Below, piece after piece: positions 22,730-35,283 of a stretch of 64,000 bases of DNA; the first letter of the stretch is position 1, and each line of letters begins with the position of its first letter. The position numbers and the translations under genes were made by a program. Location: the NCBI GenBank assembly GCA_020137815.1, contig CM035356.1:4529975-4593974 (forward strand), given 5' to 3'. This DNA is from Hormiphora californensis. Taxonomy: Eukaryota > Ctenophora > Tentaculata > Cydippida > Pleurobrachiidae. The notes beneath the pieces are model-generated. The model made no database searches and was not told the origin of the DNA. It saw nothing but the letters and a program-made list of their open reading frames with translations.

Positions 22730-23605
22730 CTTTCCCTTTTTTCCCCCTTCCCTTTTTTTTTTTGGGGTTCCCTTTAGCCTTCCTTTTTTTTCTCAAATCC
22801 CCTTCTTCCTTTCCTCTCTTCTTTCCCTCTCTCTTTATCCCTCTATCTTTCCCCCCCCCTCTCCCTTTCCTTTTCCCCCCTCTCTCTCTTTCTTTTCTCC
22901 CCTTCTCTCTCTCCCCTCCCCCTCTCCCCCCCTCTCTCTCTCCACCTCTCCCCCCCCTTTTTTTGTATATTTTTTCATCAGTAGCCAAAGTTTTATCAAC
23001 AAAAAAAAACCCCAATACCCTTTATATGTATGTTTGTATGAATGATCAAAGCAGGTTTAAAAACTTCCGACCAAATTTTCTTTTAAAATACCCACTTGGG
23101 ATGTCATTTCAATTTTAAATTTTTTTGAATTTTTTGGGGATTTTTGGGGGTTTTGGGAAAAACCAGGATGTCATATTAATCATAATGCTTTTTTTCTTTT
23201 GTCTTTTTTTCCCCTTTCTCCACTCTTTTAAAAATCTCTCTTTCACCCCCCCCCCCCTCCCCTTTTCTCTGCTTTTTAAATTGTCCACTGATTTGCTCGG
23301 GTTTGGATTTGCTGGGCGGGGGCCGGAGCCCCCGCCCCCCTAAATTTAGTCCATCAGCCTTTCCCCCCCCTTTTGTTTTCTCTCTCTTCCCCTTTTCTCT
23401 CCTCTCTCTCTCTCTCTCCCCCCCCGCTCTTTCTCTCTCTCTTCTCCCCCCCCCAATCCCCCCTCTCTTTTTCTCTCTCTCCTTTTCCTCTCTCCCCCCC
23501 TCTCTTCTCTCTCTCTCTCTCTCCCCTTTTCTCCCCTTCCTTCTCTCCTTCCCCCCCTCCTCTCCCCCCCTTTTCCTCTCCCCCTCCCCCCTTGTCTCCC
23601 TAGAA
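22730..23605. repeat. Pyrimidine-rich tracts (two blocks)
   Basis: C/T-rich stretches at about 22730-22965 and 23360-23605 with long C and T runs and CTCTCT cores. Frames in both strands are compositional artefacts. Confidence 0.8.
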
Positions 23606-23687
23606 AACTTTAAACGCACAGTTTTCCCCACGGTAAAGTACCCCAGCGGGAAAATGTCGGGAGGAGGATCTGGAATCGTATTGATAA

Positions 23688-24165
23688 TGGGGGGGGGAGG
23701 GGGGTTTGGGGGGGGGAGGGGGGGGGGGGGCCCGGGGGCTGGGGAGGGGGGGGTAATGGGGGGGGGAGGGGGGGGGGGGGGGTAGTTGGGGGCGGGGGGG
23801 GGGGGGGAAGGGGGGGGTTGGAGGGGGGGGGGGTGTTTTAATTTTGGGGAGGGGGGGGGGGGGGGGGAGGGGGTTGGGTTGGAGGGGGGGGGTTGATAAA
23901 TGGGGGGGGGGGAAGGGGGGGGTTTTGGGGGGGTTTGGGCCCTGGAGGGGGGGGAAAATGGGAGGGGCGGGGGGGGGGAGGGGGGGGGGGAAAGGGGGGG
24001 GGGGGTTTGGGGGGCCGGGGGGGGAGGGGGGTTTTTGGGAGGGGGGGGGAGGGGGGAGGAGGGGGGATCGGGAGGGGGGGGAAGAGGGGTGGGTTGGGAG
24101 GGGGGTAAATACTGGGGGGGGGTGGGCCAGGGAGGGGAATGGGAGGGGGCGGGAAGGGCGGGGGG
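23688..24165. repeat. Poly-G-rich tract of about 480 bp
   Basis: Overwhelmingly G with scattered A and T on the plus strand, giving Gly-rich frames on one strand and Pro-rich frames on the other. It could form many G-quadruplexes, or be a base-calling artefact over a simple GGGA/GGGT repeat. Confidence 0.8.
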
Positions 24166-25560
24166 CCTTTATCGTCGGATAATGGCCCGAATGAGGGCAA
24201 GATTTAAATTAACATTTTTTTTGAAGAAAATCCCAAAAGGAAAAGGTAAAAATTCCCTTTTTGGGTTTCCCCCAAAGCTGCTCCAAGTCCCTTCCCTTAT
24301 ACCCGGGGTAAAAGAGCACCTATTTCCTAAGGGAAGGGGCCGGGAAACCCAAAAAAAAAAAAGGGAAAGGAGGTAAAGCAAGGGGAAAATCCCCATGAGT
24401 CCCCTGGGGGGGGGGGATTTAGTGCTCCCCCCAGTGCGCATTATTTTAAATGATATAATACGGGGTTAATAGGGCTTTTCGGATTTGGGGGGGGGGGGGT
24501 AAATCCTTTACTTCATTAATCACCTCCAGGGGAAGTTGGGGTGTGGTGCTTTCAAAAAAAAGGGGCTTCTTGGAAGCGGGAATTCTTTACTGGCTGGGAA
24601 GTAAAATCCCCTTGCCCCCAAAAATACCCTTTGGGGGCAGTTTTTAAAAGGGAATTTTTGGGGGTTTTGTTTTGTTTTAAGCAACCAAGAAAGGGGTTTC
24701 CAGTTTCCCAGCCAAGGAAGTAAAATTTTAAAATCACCTAGGGCATCAGTAAAAAACAAAAAAAAAAGTTTGAAAATTTTAATTTATTTTAGGATTTTAG
24801 GAAAAATTTCCCCCCCCGGCGCAAAGGGGGAAAAAGGGTACATTAGGGGGGGGTTTAAAATTAAAATTTTTAAAGGGTCCCAAAAGTGGTTTTATTTCAA
24901 ACAAATTTTTGAAAACTTCAAATTTGCGGAAACCAAAAAGGGTTTCCAAATTTTTTGGGCCAATTTAAAACCCAAAAATTTTAAAGGGTTTCCAAAAATT
25001 TTTAAAAGTTTAAAATTTTAAGTTTTAAATTTGGGGGGGGGGGGGGGGGTTTAAAAAAAAATTTTTCTAAATTCAACAACAAAACCAAAAAATTTTTACT
25101 AAAAAGAAAAAGGGGAATTCAACGGGGACTCAGTTCCAAAATTCACAAAACGTTCAACAAATTCAAACCCAATTCTAAAATTTCAACTTTTTAACCCTTC
25201 AAAGGATTTAAAGGTTCTAAAAATCTTCAGTTTTTTAAAACAGATTTAATTTAAACTTCAACGGATTCCCTTAAAACCCGGGATTCAAAAATTTCAAGCA
25301 GAAAACAGATTCTAACAGATCCTAACAGATTCTAACAGATTCTAATAGAATGTTGCTGTGTTTTAACACACTCTCTTCACAATATTGTTACTAAAATTAG
25401 TAACACACACATCTATTATTGTAATCAGAATGGAGAAGGATGTAGCAGACTGCCACTATTAATATTACAGTGAATGTAGGCCAACCGAACATACCTTGTT
25501 GTACTGCGGAGCGTGGCCTATATCATATACCACGTGACGCATACAGTGCACTCTGTATCA

Positions 25561-25568
25561 GTTCTCTC

Positions 25569-25655
<87 letters not shown>

Positions 25656-25690
25656 ATCTCTCTCTCTCTTTCTCTATCTCTCTCTCTCTG
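25561..25690. repeat. (CT)n microsatellite
   Basis: Nearly pure CT with a few TTTCTAT interruptions towards the right end. Confidence 0.96.
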
Positions 25691-26173
25691 TACACATATA
25701 TCTACTCTCTTTTGCCTATTTACATGTGTGTTCCTCACAACGTTGTATCTGCCTCTAAAATTGTCCTCACCACCGCTCCTGCACAATATTTTGAAAATAT
25801 TATTTTCACAGCGTCGCCACACACACACATCACGTCAACAGCTGCTCCTTCATAAAACTTTACATCGCATCGTTTCAGTTCCCCTGGAAATATAAATTTG
25901 ACGTTATGCAACTGTGTCCTAGCGTGTATCCTAGATTTAGAACAAGTCTACAGTTTTACATTCCTAGAATTTTTCAACTTGTTTCAAATTTAGTGCATTA
26001 TCTAGGATTTGCCCCTCCCTCCCTATTTAGCTTTTAAACTAACTACTCGGTTTTTAGGTAGATACCTCAATTATTATACTTAGTCCTTCCTAACAATCTA
26101 GATCCTTTCAAACAAATCGAATATATTCCATTATTATTACTCTGATAGTTATTAACCATGTAGTATTTAGTAT

Positions 26174-26248
26174 GTGGTGTTAGGAAGTGCACGTGGTGTT
26201 AGGAAGTGCACGTGGTGTTAGGAAGTGCACGTGGTGTTAGGAAGTGCA
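26174..26248. repeat. 19-bp tandem repeat, 4 copies
   Basis: GTGGTGTTAGGAAGTGCAC repeats four times; the last copy degenerates at CATGC. Confidence 0.92.
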
Positions 26249-26468
26249 TGCTAAATAGAATGGAATGCACCCATGTAAATACCACTTACTACTACTAGTA
26301 GTAGTAAATATCAGTTTACCATTTTACTCAATAACAGGATTATAGGGAGGGGTAGAATATAGCTGACAGTACAGTACAGTTAGGGCGTGTTAGAATTTTA
26401 ATTTCGGAACAAATATATGTCCCAATACTATAATATCGACCTCGATAGCTACTCAACTTAATGAAACT

Positions 26469-26573
26469 TAGCTCGTCAGGCCCAACTAATAATATTAGTA
26501 GCTCGTCAGGCCCAACTAATGATATTAGTAGCTCGTCAGGCCCAACTAATGATATTAGTAGCTCGTCAGGCCC
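26469..26573. repeat. 30-bp tandem repeat, about 3.5 copies
   Basis: AGCTCGTCAGGCCCAACTAA followed by TGATATTAGT; the first copy has AATATT and the last is truncated at CCCTAATAAT. Confidence 0.92.
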
Positions 26574-26854
26574 TAATAATAGATGAGGAATGTGATGTAG
26601 TTTCCTGGAATTAAAAAGGAATTAAAAAGTATTGTTATTCACCTATTTAAATGGCTACTGGGAATTCATTTTACCATATAATTCGATGAATTGGTCGCCC
26701 AGATCATTCCATTGTCTCCTGCTGTTGCAGCCCTTGTATTTGTTGTACACTATGTTACCTTATCACGCCCTCTCTTCAACACGCCCATCAGATGTGTTAT
26801 GGAGACGCTGCAGAAATGTGCAGAACTGTTCCTTTCCTGTAACAAATCTATTTT

Positions 26855-26966
<112 letters not shown>

Positions 26967-27304
26967 TGAAATAGAAAAGAGAGCACACATTTGATGGCTC
27001 TCTATCCCGTTGTTTGATCATGGGAGCCAGGAGAGAGAGTAAAACTATGCAGTAGGTACCTGGAGAAAGAGAGAATGAGAGAGAGAGAGAGGGAGAGGGA
27101 GAGGAGAGGAAAGAAGGGGGGTAAAGCTTCCCGTAGGTAGTGTGCGGTCCTTTCTCGTGTGAAAAATCTTTATCATACAGCTATTATGGGAAAGTAGGGC
27201 AGGGGAGTGATTCAACTCGCCTTTCTCTCCAACCCGGGGGGGGTTTTTTTATTTTACCCCAAAAAATTCCACGGCAGTTTTATGGGCCTTGCATACGTCT
27301 AAAA

Positions 27305-27555
27305 AACGAACTCTCTCTTTCTCTCTTCTATCTCTCTCTCTTCTTCTCTCCTTCTCTCTCTCTCTCCCCTTCTCTCTTCTCTTTTTCTCCTCTCTCGCTC
27401 TCCTCTTTTTCTCTCTTTTTCCTCTCTCTCTCGCTTTCCTCTTCTTCCCCTCTCTTCCCCTTTTTCTCTCTCTTTCTCCTCTCTCTCCTCTCTCTCTCCT
27501 CTCTCTCTCTCTCTCTTTTCTCTCTCTCTCTCTTTTTTTTCCTCTCTCCCTCGTT
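27305..27555. repeat. CT-rich imperfect tract
   Basis: Imperfect CT repeat with frequent T-run and C-run interruptions, preceded at 27060-27115 by a short GA tract. Confidence 0.9.
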
Positions 27556-27695
27556 CGCAGGTCGTTTCAAGCGTAAAATTAGTGCAAGACAGAAATAGCA
27601 TTTTTTTTTCCTTTCCCCCACGCATTTGACACAAACCTTTCATTTGGCTCTCCCCTTGTGTGTCTTCCGTCTTATAGGCGGTGTGGGTTGCTGAC

Positions 27696-27923
27696 AGTTC
27701 GGGCCTCTTTTCCCGGGCCCGATTTCCCGGGGGATAAACTTACCCCGGTTATTAGGAAATTGCCAGTTTTGACGATTTTTCCGGAGTGGGGGAAAGGGTT
27801 TTGCTCGGCAAATTTGGGGTTCCGGTAAATATTGTTTTAAATTTGTAATAGGGGAGTTTGTCCTTTCCGGTAAACGGGGGTCCGATAAAAATTAATCAAA
27901 ATCCGTTAAACGGGGGCCGACTG
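27696..27923. mobile_element. Degenerate pogo/Tc1-like MITE
   Basis: The right end (GGGGGCCGACTG then TA) and internal GGAAAGGGTTTTGC and CCGGTAAA words match the CAGTCGGACCCCGAT family. The left end (CAGTTCGGGCC) is weak, and the whole copy sits in homopolymer-inflated sequence. Confidence 0.5.
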
Positions 27924-29930
27924 TATATACCGGTTTGTTGTTAGGTGTTTTAGAAAAGTTTTAAAATTCCAAAAGGGGAGACAGTCGGAAAACTTTGTTT
28001 TTATGACTTTTTTTTTTTGTGGGGAAACCTTGTAGGTTTCAACCGCCGCGGTATTGGGGTATTTTTTTTGCAAGAATTTTTGTTTTTCGATTCAATTATC
28101 ATAGGGGAGTGACATAAAGGGTTCGCTACCCCATTCCATATATTTTTTCCATTAAAAAAACATTTAGTTTAGTTTTTTTACAATTATACACGTCATTAAA
28201 CTTTATAATTGCCCCCTTCAAAACCGTTGTTTTGGTTTTTGTTTTTTGCTTTTGTGTCGCATTTTTTTTTTATCTCTTCACCCCCCCCCTTTTTCCCTTT
28301 TCCACTCGTATACTTCTATCTTTTTGTCCCCCCCCTGCCGGTCATTTGGCAATATTTCCCCCGCCCCACCCCCACCCGCCCCCCCCCACCCACCTTCCCA
28401 ATTTTAGGGGGGCTTAATATACTGCAAAATACAGAGGAAAAATTGTTTTGGGGCCACTAAGTCGTTATGGGCTTGAAACAATTAACAAATGTTCTTAGTT
28501 TTTCCCCCCAAAAAGATTGGTTTTCTAGAACTTTAAGGGGTTTGCTACTTCGGTCCAACCCCCTTTTGTGTTTGATGGGTTCTCGTTTATTTTTTATATA
28601 TCTCTGGGAAAAAACCCTCTCGTTCATTTTCCCCCAAAAAACATCCCCGGGGTACCAATCACCCATAAAAAGCGGGAAGTTTGTCGGGCCGTAAGTTTGT
28701 TTTTTTTAAAATTAGATAAAATCTAAAAAAGCCCTGGCCCAATTTTTTTTATAAACCCTTCATCCCCCCAATACTCGCTCATTCGTTCTTTTTTCAAGAT
28801 GTAAAACAATCAATTCACTGATTCATTTTACATTCCAAACCCGGGTTATTAAAATTTTGTTAGTTTTTATTTTCCATTCTTTGGCATCCCTTATTATTTT
28901 ATTGATACAAAATCACCGGGAGCATATTAGTAAAATGTTTCTTGTGCTACATTTACCCAAAAAAATTTTTTGGGTTTATTTTTCCATTGTTCTTGCAAAA
29001 TTTATTTAGAATTGGACGGAAAAAAAGAATTTTCATCTACCCCCACCTTTATTATTTTAAGTTGCGAATGAGCCCTATTATGGGCAAAAAGGGTATGAGA
29101 AAAATTTAAATTTTTACGATCTAGAAGAATTGATTTCATTTTTCTTTCACCCAAGGGCAGGACCCCCGAAGACAGAAGACGATTTGGTGGGGATTCCGAA
29201 AGGTGATCCGGGCACTATGCTGTCTCGCCTGTTCGGCGAGACTGGGTGTGGGACTGGTTTTCAGTCCCCGGGTGAGGGGGTCCCAAAAACCAAAAACCCC
29301 AAAACCCAAACGTCATTTAAAAGTTCCATGCTAAAAACCCCGGAAAAACCCCTTAACAATCGTGGGAATAACACTTGGAAAAACCCCCTACTACCTAAAA
29401 TAGCAACTAAAGCAAAACGGGGTGAGTTTTGAACAAAAAGCCCTTTTGAGACTATTATATTAACTCCGATAATATATCCTTTAACACGGTTCATATATGA
29501 ACTTGAATTAATATCATAGCGGTCCCTAACATGAACTATATTTGAGGTAAAACCCGAGGAAAAAGGGGCCACGTAAAAGTTTATCTGGGGGGGGAAGATT
29601 TTTTGGGGGGAACAGGACCCGAGTCCCCTATAAATGGAAAAAATTTGTTAAATTGGGAGTTTTGGGAGCAAGTTTTATGTTATAAATTCTTGCTAAATAC
29701 CCCCCCCCCCCCCCCCCCCTTGGTTATAATTTGGATCTAAGTAGCCTTAAATGGCACTAAGTTGGTTTTTTTAATCGGAAAAATTTCTTGGGGGGGGTAG
29801 TGGCCCCCAAAAAGGGAATGAATTTTAGGGTTTTGGGTTATTTTAAAAAGTCCCTTGGGGTTTAGGGGAAATTTCCCAAAACCCGGGTTTTTGGTGGTGG
29901 AAAATTTTTCGGGTAATTCATGTTCTCTCA
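27924..29930. other. Homopolymer-inflated, probably low-quality consensus
   Basis: Runs of A, T, C and G dominate, including a C run at about 29700-29719. No trustworthy feature. Confidence 0.55.
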
Positions 29931-30307
29931 ACAGTTAGTACTCGAGAGGGTGATGCACAAGCCACTGGAGCATGGTGGTGGTTATATTATATTCCATACT
30001 TACGTAAAAGCAGCAGCGGGGGAAGTATTTTGATCGTGACGTCAAAACTGAAGAACCACCATGAGCAAAACTATCTCTCTCTACTCTAACTCTCTCGCTC
30101 ACATATATCCTCTCTCCCTCTCTCGCGCTCTCTCTTCCTCTCTCTCTCTCTCTCTTCTCCTCTCTCTTCGGCATGGTGCACAACTATCAAGGCAAACGTG
30201 TCACGCGGGGGGGGGGGGGTGACTCTTTAATTCAAGCTTTGCATACCATTTCAGGTTTCTAATGCCCTGCTGTCGGGGATTAGAGGAAGCGAGTTCCAGT
30301 ACGTGGC

Positions 30308-30460
30308 TTCTACCATGGCAGGAACTTGTTATCTTCCAATAGTTCATGGCAGGAGCTAAGTTTGTTATCTTCCACTTGTTCATTTCTACCATGGTGGCAG
30401 GAGCTAAGTTTGTTATCTTCTACCATGGCAGAAGTTTGTTATCTTCCACTAGTTCGTGAG
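30308..30460. repeat. Degenerate repeat of about 40 bp
   Basis: TACCATGGCAGGA, AAGTTTGTTATCTTCCA and CTAGTTCAT words recur about four times with variable spacing. A short G run precedes the region at 30210-30220. No gene recognised between 29931 and 30790; a CT-rich tract lies at 30075-30170. Confidence 0.7.
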
Positions 30461-30794
30461 AATAAATTTATTGCTGCTACCATGCAGCAGAAAGAAGTTG
30501 GGATCTTTCCCAATAGTCCATTAGTTGAATCACCATGTTATCTAATATCTTCCACTAGTGAGTCTTTGAATACCATAGCTCTCGTTATAATTATACCACT
30601 ACGTCAATACTTTTTGCTTCTCATCGTATATCCATTTACAATTTAACTTGCTTCATCGCTTCCTTCCCTTCCTTCTTGTTGGAAGCTTTCGAGATCAATC
30701 ACTCTCGTTCATCTCGGCTGCGGCCCTTTTTTTGATTAATATGATGTCTCATGTGCGAGCTCTTCTAAAGTCCGATGGATCCATTCAGAAACAT

Positions 30795-30954
30795 AGGAAA
30801 AGATAGAGAGAGCGAGAGAGAGGGAGAGAGAGAGAGAGAGGGGGAGAGAGAGAAGGAAATAGAGAAAAATATACAGGAAAGGATAGAGAGCAAGAGAGAG
30901 AGAGCATGCAATTGCATCCGGTTTAATTTTCGAAAGAGCAAAGAGAGCTCATGG

Positions 30955-30991
<37 letters not shown>

Positions 30992-30996
30992 CTCTA

Positions 30997-31034
<38 letters not shown>

Positions 31035-31195
31035 ACTTCTATCTCTATCGCTATCTATTCTCCTCTCTCTATCTCCTCTCTCTCTCTCTCTATCGCTCTA
31101 TCTCTATCAATCTCGTATATGCTCTGCTTCTCGACTCTCTCTCTCGCTCTCTCTCTATCTATATCTCTCTCTCTCTCTCCTCTCTCTAGCTCTAT
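30795..31195. repeat. GA tract then CT tract, facing each other
   Basis: GA-rich 30800-30905 and CT-rich 30955-31190 separated by about 50 bp of unique DNA, so the two can pair as an imperfect hairpin. Confidence 0.85.
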
Positions 31196-31325
31196 CTCGG
31201 TTGGACGTTTGTTGCTATAATTACCTCTCATCATCTCTAGAGGATGTTTGCTCGAGTCCTGTCCTCGATCAGCTCATCAGTGGGAACACAAAACATGATT
31301 AACCCATAATAGTGTGACATTCATT

Positions 31326-32211
31326 CTAACGTGGTGGCAAAAAAAATGTCACCCCTAGACTAGCATAGTTCCAGATATCGTAGAGCTCTAAAATTTGCAA
31401 GTTACTCTAGGGGAAAATAAATAAGGCCACAAAATTCGGCACTTTTAAGCTCAAAGGTCATTTTTTGATCCGGAATGACATTGTTATTCGTCCAAAAAAC
31501 ATGATTTTTCGGTCCACAGAAGACTAAGCAATTGTCTTTGGATATCGATTTTCTTCAAATGCGACCAAAGAAAAAGCCAAAACGGACAACCACAAGGAAC
31601 ACATGGTCAGTGTTTTTGACAGTTAGTAGGTCATGTGATCCCCACCGAATCGTGGAATGTATTTCAGAATTGAATCTAGCTAGTGGTGGAGAATCAAGTA
31701 ATCACAGCTGCTAATGAGGATGACGAATTGACTTTGTCATGAGACCCGCAGTCATTAACAACGTGCCTCTCTATTACCCAACGTGATGCCGAATCATCAT
31801 GTCGTTTTGCGATACAAATACCTCAGTCGCGACTGGAACGTGATTCTTCCCCAATAAGCATGATTAGCAACTCCACGAGTCGTGGGGTTAACATGACCTG
31901 GCATACGGTCGAAACATGACCAGTGGTGCCTGTGGTGTCCCGTTTGGCTGGTCTGGTCGCTAGCATTTGAAAGAACACGAGAGCCAAGACAATTGAATTG
32001 GGCTTCTGCGGACCGAAAATTCAGTTTGTGGAATGAATACCAATGTTCATTCCCGTTAAAAAAAAAATGAACTTTGAAGCTAAAAGTCTCGAAAATTTTT
32101 GGGGGGGAACGTATTGTTATTGTCCCATAGAGTCACTGTGTTAAATTTTAGAGTCACGATATCGGAACTATGATAGTTAGGGGGACATTTTTTTTTTGCC
32201 AAACACGTTAG
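31326..32211. mobile_element. 886-bp palindromic (foldback) element, diverged arms
   Basis: The left end CTAACGTGGTGGCAAAAA is answered on the right by TTTTTGCCAAACACGTTAG. Internal landmarks (ATGTCACCC/GGGGGACAT, CATAGTTCC/GGAACTATG, TTTTCGGTCC/GGACCGAAAA, AGCAATTGTC/GACAATTGAA) pair in mirror order to the centre near 31768. The arms are clearly diverged, so it is older than the palindrome in the LINE. No transposase; target duplication not clear. Confidence 0.82.
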
Positions 32212-32599
32212 TTGTCAGGATTTTCTGTTTGATTTGGAAGATCACTTCTTTTGGTTTCCGAAATGTCGGAAGGGAAGTCAGGGAGGAAGTCCAGCTTGCA
32301 CGATTATAAGTCTGAAACTCTGGAAAAGTTCTCGAAAAGATGATTGAATAGAGATTAAGGTAAAATTTCAAGATCTGCTAGATTATAGGAGAAGGTGCAT
32401 GTTTATAGGGGAGGGGGGGGGTGCATAAAGAAAAAGCAATAGCAGCCCCTTGAGTCACGAACTAACGTGTGGGTCGGTGGATTGTGACAGCTGGGTGCGT
32501 GATAGGTTATCCGTATTATAATCTTTGGGGCGCGTCGGTTCAATAATTTTCCCTTGATCTCATTCTTTCGACTTATATTGCTGAATGGATGACCTTCAA

Positions 32600-33960
32600 A
32601 TATTTATTGGAAAATTTAAAAAAAGGGGTTTTTTTAAAAAAATTTTAAAAAGGAGGGGGAAAAAAAACCCCCCCCCGCTGCCTGGGGTCTTTGTTTTAAA
32701 TTACCCCCTGGCGGATAAACTGGTGCCCCCGGGCCCTAAAAACTTCTAAATCCCCATCGATTTATACCTCAAAATTTTTATAAGAATTTTGAAAAAGGTC
32801 GGGGTTTAATTTTTGGGGGTGAGAAAAAAAAAATGCAGCCCTTTAAAACCCCCAATTTGGGGGGTTTATTTCCCAGTGGTGGTTATAGGCCAAATCCTTT
32901 TTTTTGGGGCCCCCGGGGCCAAAATTTTTTTTTCCCCACCGCTTATTTTTTTGGGAAACCTAAATTTTTTGTTTAACGAAAAAAGGAAAGGGAACCCGTT
33001 ATTTTTAAAACCTTTCCCGTTATTTAACCCCTAATTTCGGGGAAAAAAATTTTTTCCCCCTTTTGGAAATTTCAATTTCCCCCTTCCTTTCCCCCCTTTC
33101 CCTACATCCCCGCACCCCCCCCCTTTCCCCCGGGCCAAACTTTTTGGGGCTTCCCCCCTTCCCTTTTTTGTTCCCCCTTCATATTTTTTTTTCTTACCCT
33201 TATTTTTAAAAAAGGTTTTCCCCCTTTCTCTCTTTCTCCCCCTCTTCTCTTTCTCTTTCCCTCTTCTCTCCCCTTCTCTTCTCTCCCCTTCTCTCTCTCC
33301 CCCCTCCCCTCTTTCTCTTTTCCCCCAAATCTGTGAATGCCTAAGGTTTCTTGCAACCCTAAGGGGAGGTTTTTGTGTGTTCACCCCCTCAAAAACTAGA
33401 AGAAAGAGGAGAGAGAGAGAGAGGAGAGAGGAGAGAGAGAGAGAGAGAGAGAGAGTGAGAGGAGAGAGCATAGAGAGAATGAGAGAAAGTAAAAACTAGA
33501 GTAGTGTTTGGAGAGAAAAACCCCCCAAAGCCCTCTCTCTCGGATAATGCACACAATGCCACAGTAAACTGTAACAAAACTGTTTTGTAGTAAAACAAGA
33601 ATTGTTCATTTCAGCTGTTGTTGTTTGGGTGTTTAAAAAAATTGTCCTTGGGTGGTTTTTTAAAAAAAAATGAGTTTTGAAAGAAAAAAAAAAGGGTTTT
33701 TCCTACGGTATTCCTAGCATTTTTTGGCTCCAGTCCTATAGGTTGGGGATGTTCCCCGGAAAGTATGTTAGGGGGGTTAGGGCCAATTTTTAAACAGGGA
33801 TGTTTTAAACTACGATTTTCCCAAAATTTGGGGATCATGAAATTTTTCCTTCCAAAAATCGAATCCGGTCCCCTAAAATAAGGATATGGGCTGCTCATTT
33901 TACCCGCTGGGGACTTAGGGGGCATCCTCTGGGAGCTCCAGGGACCTTTAACTTTTGAAT
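32600..33960. other. Homopolymer-inflated sequence with CT/GA tracts
   Basis: Poor-looking consensus. 33060-33330 is C/T-rich, and 33400-33470 is a GA tract. Overlaps the left arm of the next palindrome. Confidence 0.55.
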
Positions 33961-34562
33961 AGAACCCTTCGTTTTAGGGCTATCACTCCTTAAACAGAGT
34001 TCACTCAAAACGCCAGCTGCAGACGTTTTTGACAGAAAACAATGACCGTGAGAAAAAGCCAATAAAGGACAGTCTTGAAATCGGCCTAATAACACTAGAA
34101 TAGACCTTTCTCTACCACGTAGGACCATCAATCGCATTCAGGTGGCCCATCTGGGTCCAAGAAACATGATTTTGCGAGGTAGCCACTTTTTGCGCTGAAA
34201 ATCAATGTTAATTTGTCGATTTGGCGTCCACATAAGTTGTCATAGGGATGTCTGAGCATCATTCTGATGCCTGTAACTCACCACACTACTTCATAAGGGA
34301 TCAGAGATGACTCTTCTGAGGTTAGATGGTTTCGAGATGGTTTTGGGCAGGTACAAAATGGGCCAAAGTAAGTTTTAAGATCGTTACAAGACTGGCCTAC
34401 CAAATTCACCTATAGCTACCCTTCTGTATGGGCACGTAGATCCCTGACCTATAGGAATGGTGCCAAGGATGTCAGAAATACCGTAGGACCGTTTGTTTTC
34501 TTTCAAATGATCAGTTTTTTTGAAAAAACCACCGAAGGACAATATTTATGGAACAACCTAAT
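33625..34562. mobile_element. Palindromic mariner-like nonautonomous element
   Basis: The right end, read inward on the minus strand, begins TTAGGTTGTTCCATAAATA, a mariner-type terminus. The left arm (from about 33625) mirrors it: ATTGTCCTTGGGTGG against CCACCGAAGGACAAT, TCCTACGGTATT against AATACCGTAGGA, TCCTATAGG against CCTATAGGA. The left arm is distorted by homopolymer inflation while the right arm reads cleanly, so much of the apparent divergence may be error. No transposase frame. Confidence 0.75.
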
Positions 34563-34900
34563 ACCATGATATTTACAGACTAGTCTATTTGTTAATTAGT
34601 TAATTTAAGATGAACTGCTAAAAGCGAAGTTCTTTGTGCGAATTCCTGAGACATGCAAGTCGGCTGTGCTTATATAATGAGAACTTAAATCTTCGTTGTT
34701 GTTGAGCCCTCTTATCTTTTCTGGTGCAAATTGTGACATTCCTTTCATGGAAAAACTAAATTCTAAAATTAGCTCAAGGATATAAAAAGCTAAAATAACT
34801 TGCAGATATTTTAACCCCGAGACATGATCTTGTATTAAACTTGTACCCGTATTTGAGCATGATTGGGGGTTATGCTGTATTTCCCCGTGCTCTCTCTCTA

Positions 34901-34943
<43 letters not shown>

Positions 34944-35110
34944 GCCTCTCTCGGGGTTAAATGGTTAACTGAGCTGTCATTTCAGTATGCACGCTCTCTA
35001 CTTACGTCACTAGCGGAGAAAGAGAGAGAGAGATGGAGTGAGGGGGCATACTAAAGAGATGCGGTTGGAGAAAAGAAAGAAGAAATTTTGAGACTGCCCG
35101 CAGTCTGACA
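34563..35110. other. No gene; (CT)n at 34889-34952
   Basis: Unique AT-rich sequence plus one imperfect CT microsatellite. Confidence 0.55.
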
Positions 35111-35117
35111 TGCCCTG

Positions 35118-35283
35118 AGAAATGAAATGCTCCTAAAAACTAAGATAAAATGAAATGTTCCTAAAACTAAGATAAAATGAAATGTTCCTAAAACTAAGAT
35201 AAAATGAAATGCTCCTAAAACTAAGATAAAATGAAATGTTCCTAAAACTAAGATAAAATGAAATGTTCCTAAAACTAAGACAA
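35118..35283. repeat. 27-bp minisatellite, about 6 copies
   Basis: Unit AAATGAAATGTTCCTAAAAC plus TAAGATA; the GTTCC/GCTCC variant alternates. Period 27 keeps a short minus frame open (SFYLSFRNI repeats), not evidence of a gene. Confidence 0.93.

Larger units (their letters stand above)
20730..25330. other. Homopolymer-inflated, probably low-quality consensus
   Basis: Sequence made mainly of runs such as AAAATTTTT, CCCCC and GGGGG. It includes imperfect repeats of AACAAACAGTTATAATTCC (22240-22340) and the pyrimidine and G blocks listed separately. No frame is trustworthy. It may contain genuine transposon copies blurred by sequencing error. Confidence 0.6.
25331..26650. other. Unique sequence with microsatellite and two small arrays
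   Basis: Sequence quality returns to normal here. No gene recognised; repeats are listed separately. Confidence 0.5.

Noticed and set aside
23838-24376. Gly-rich and Pro-rich frames in the poly-G tract
   Set aside because: Composition artefact in doubtful sequence.
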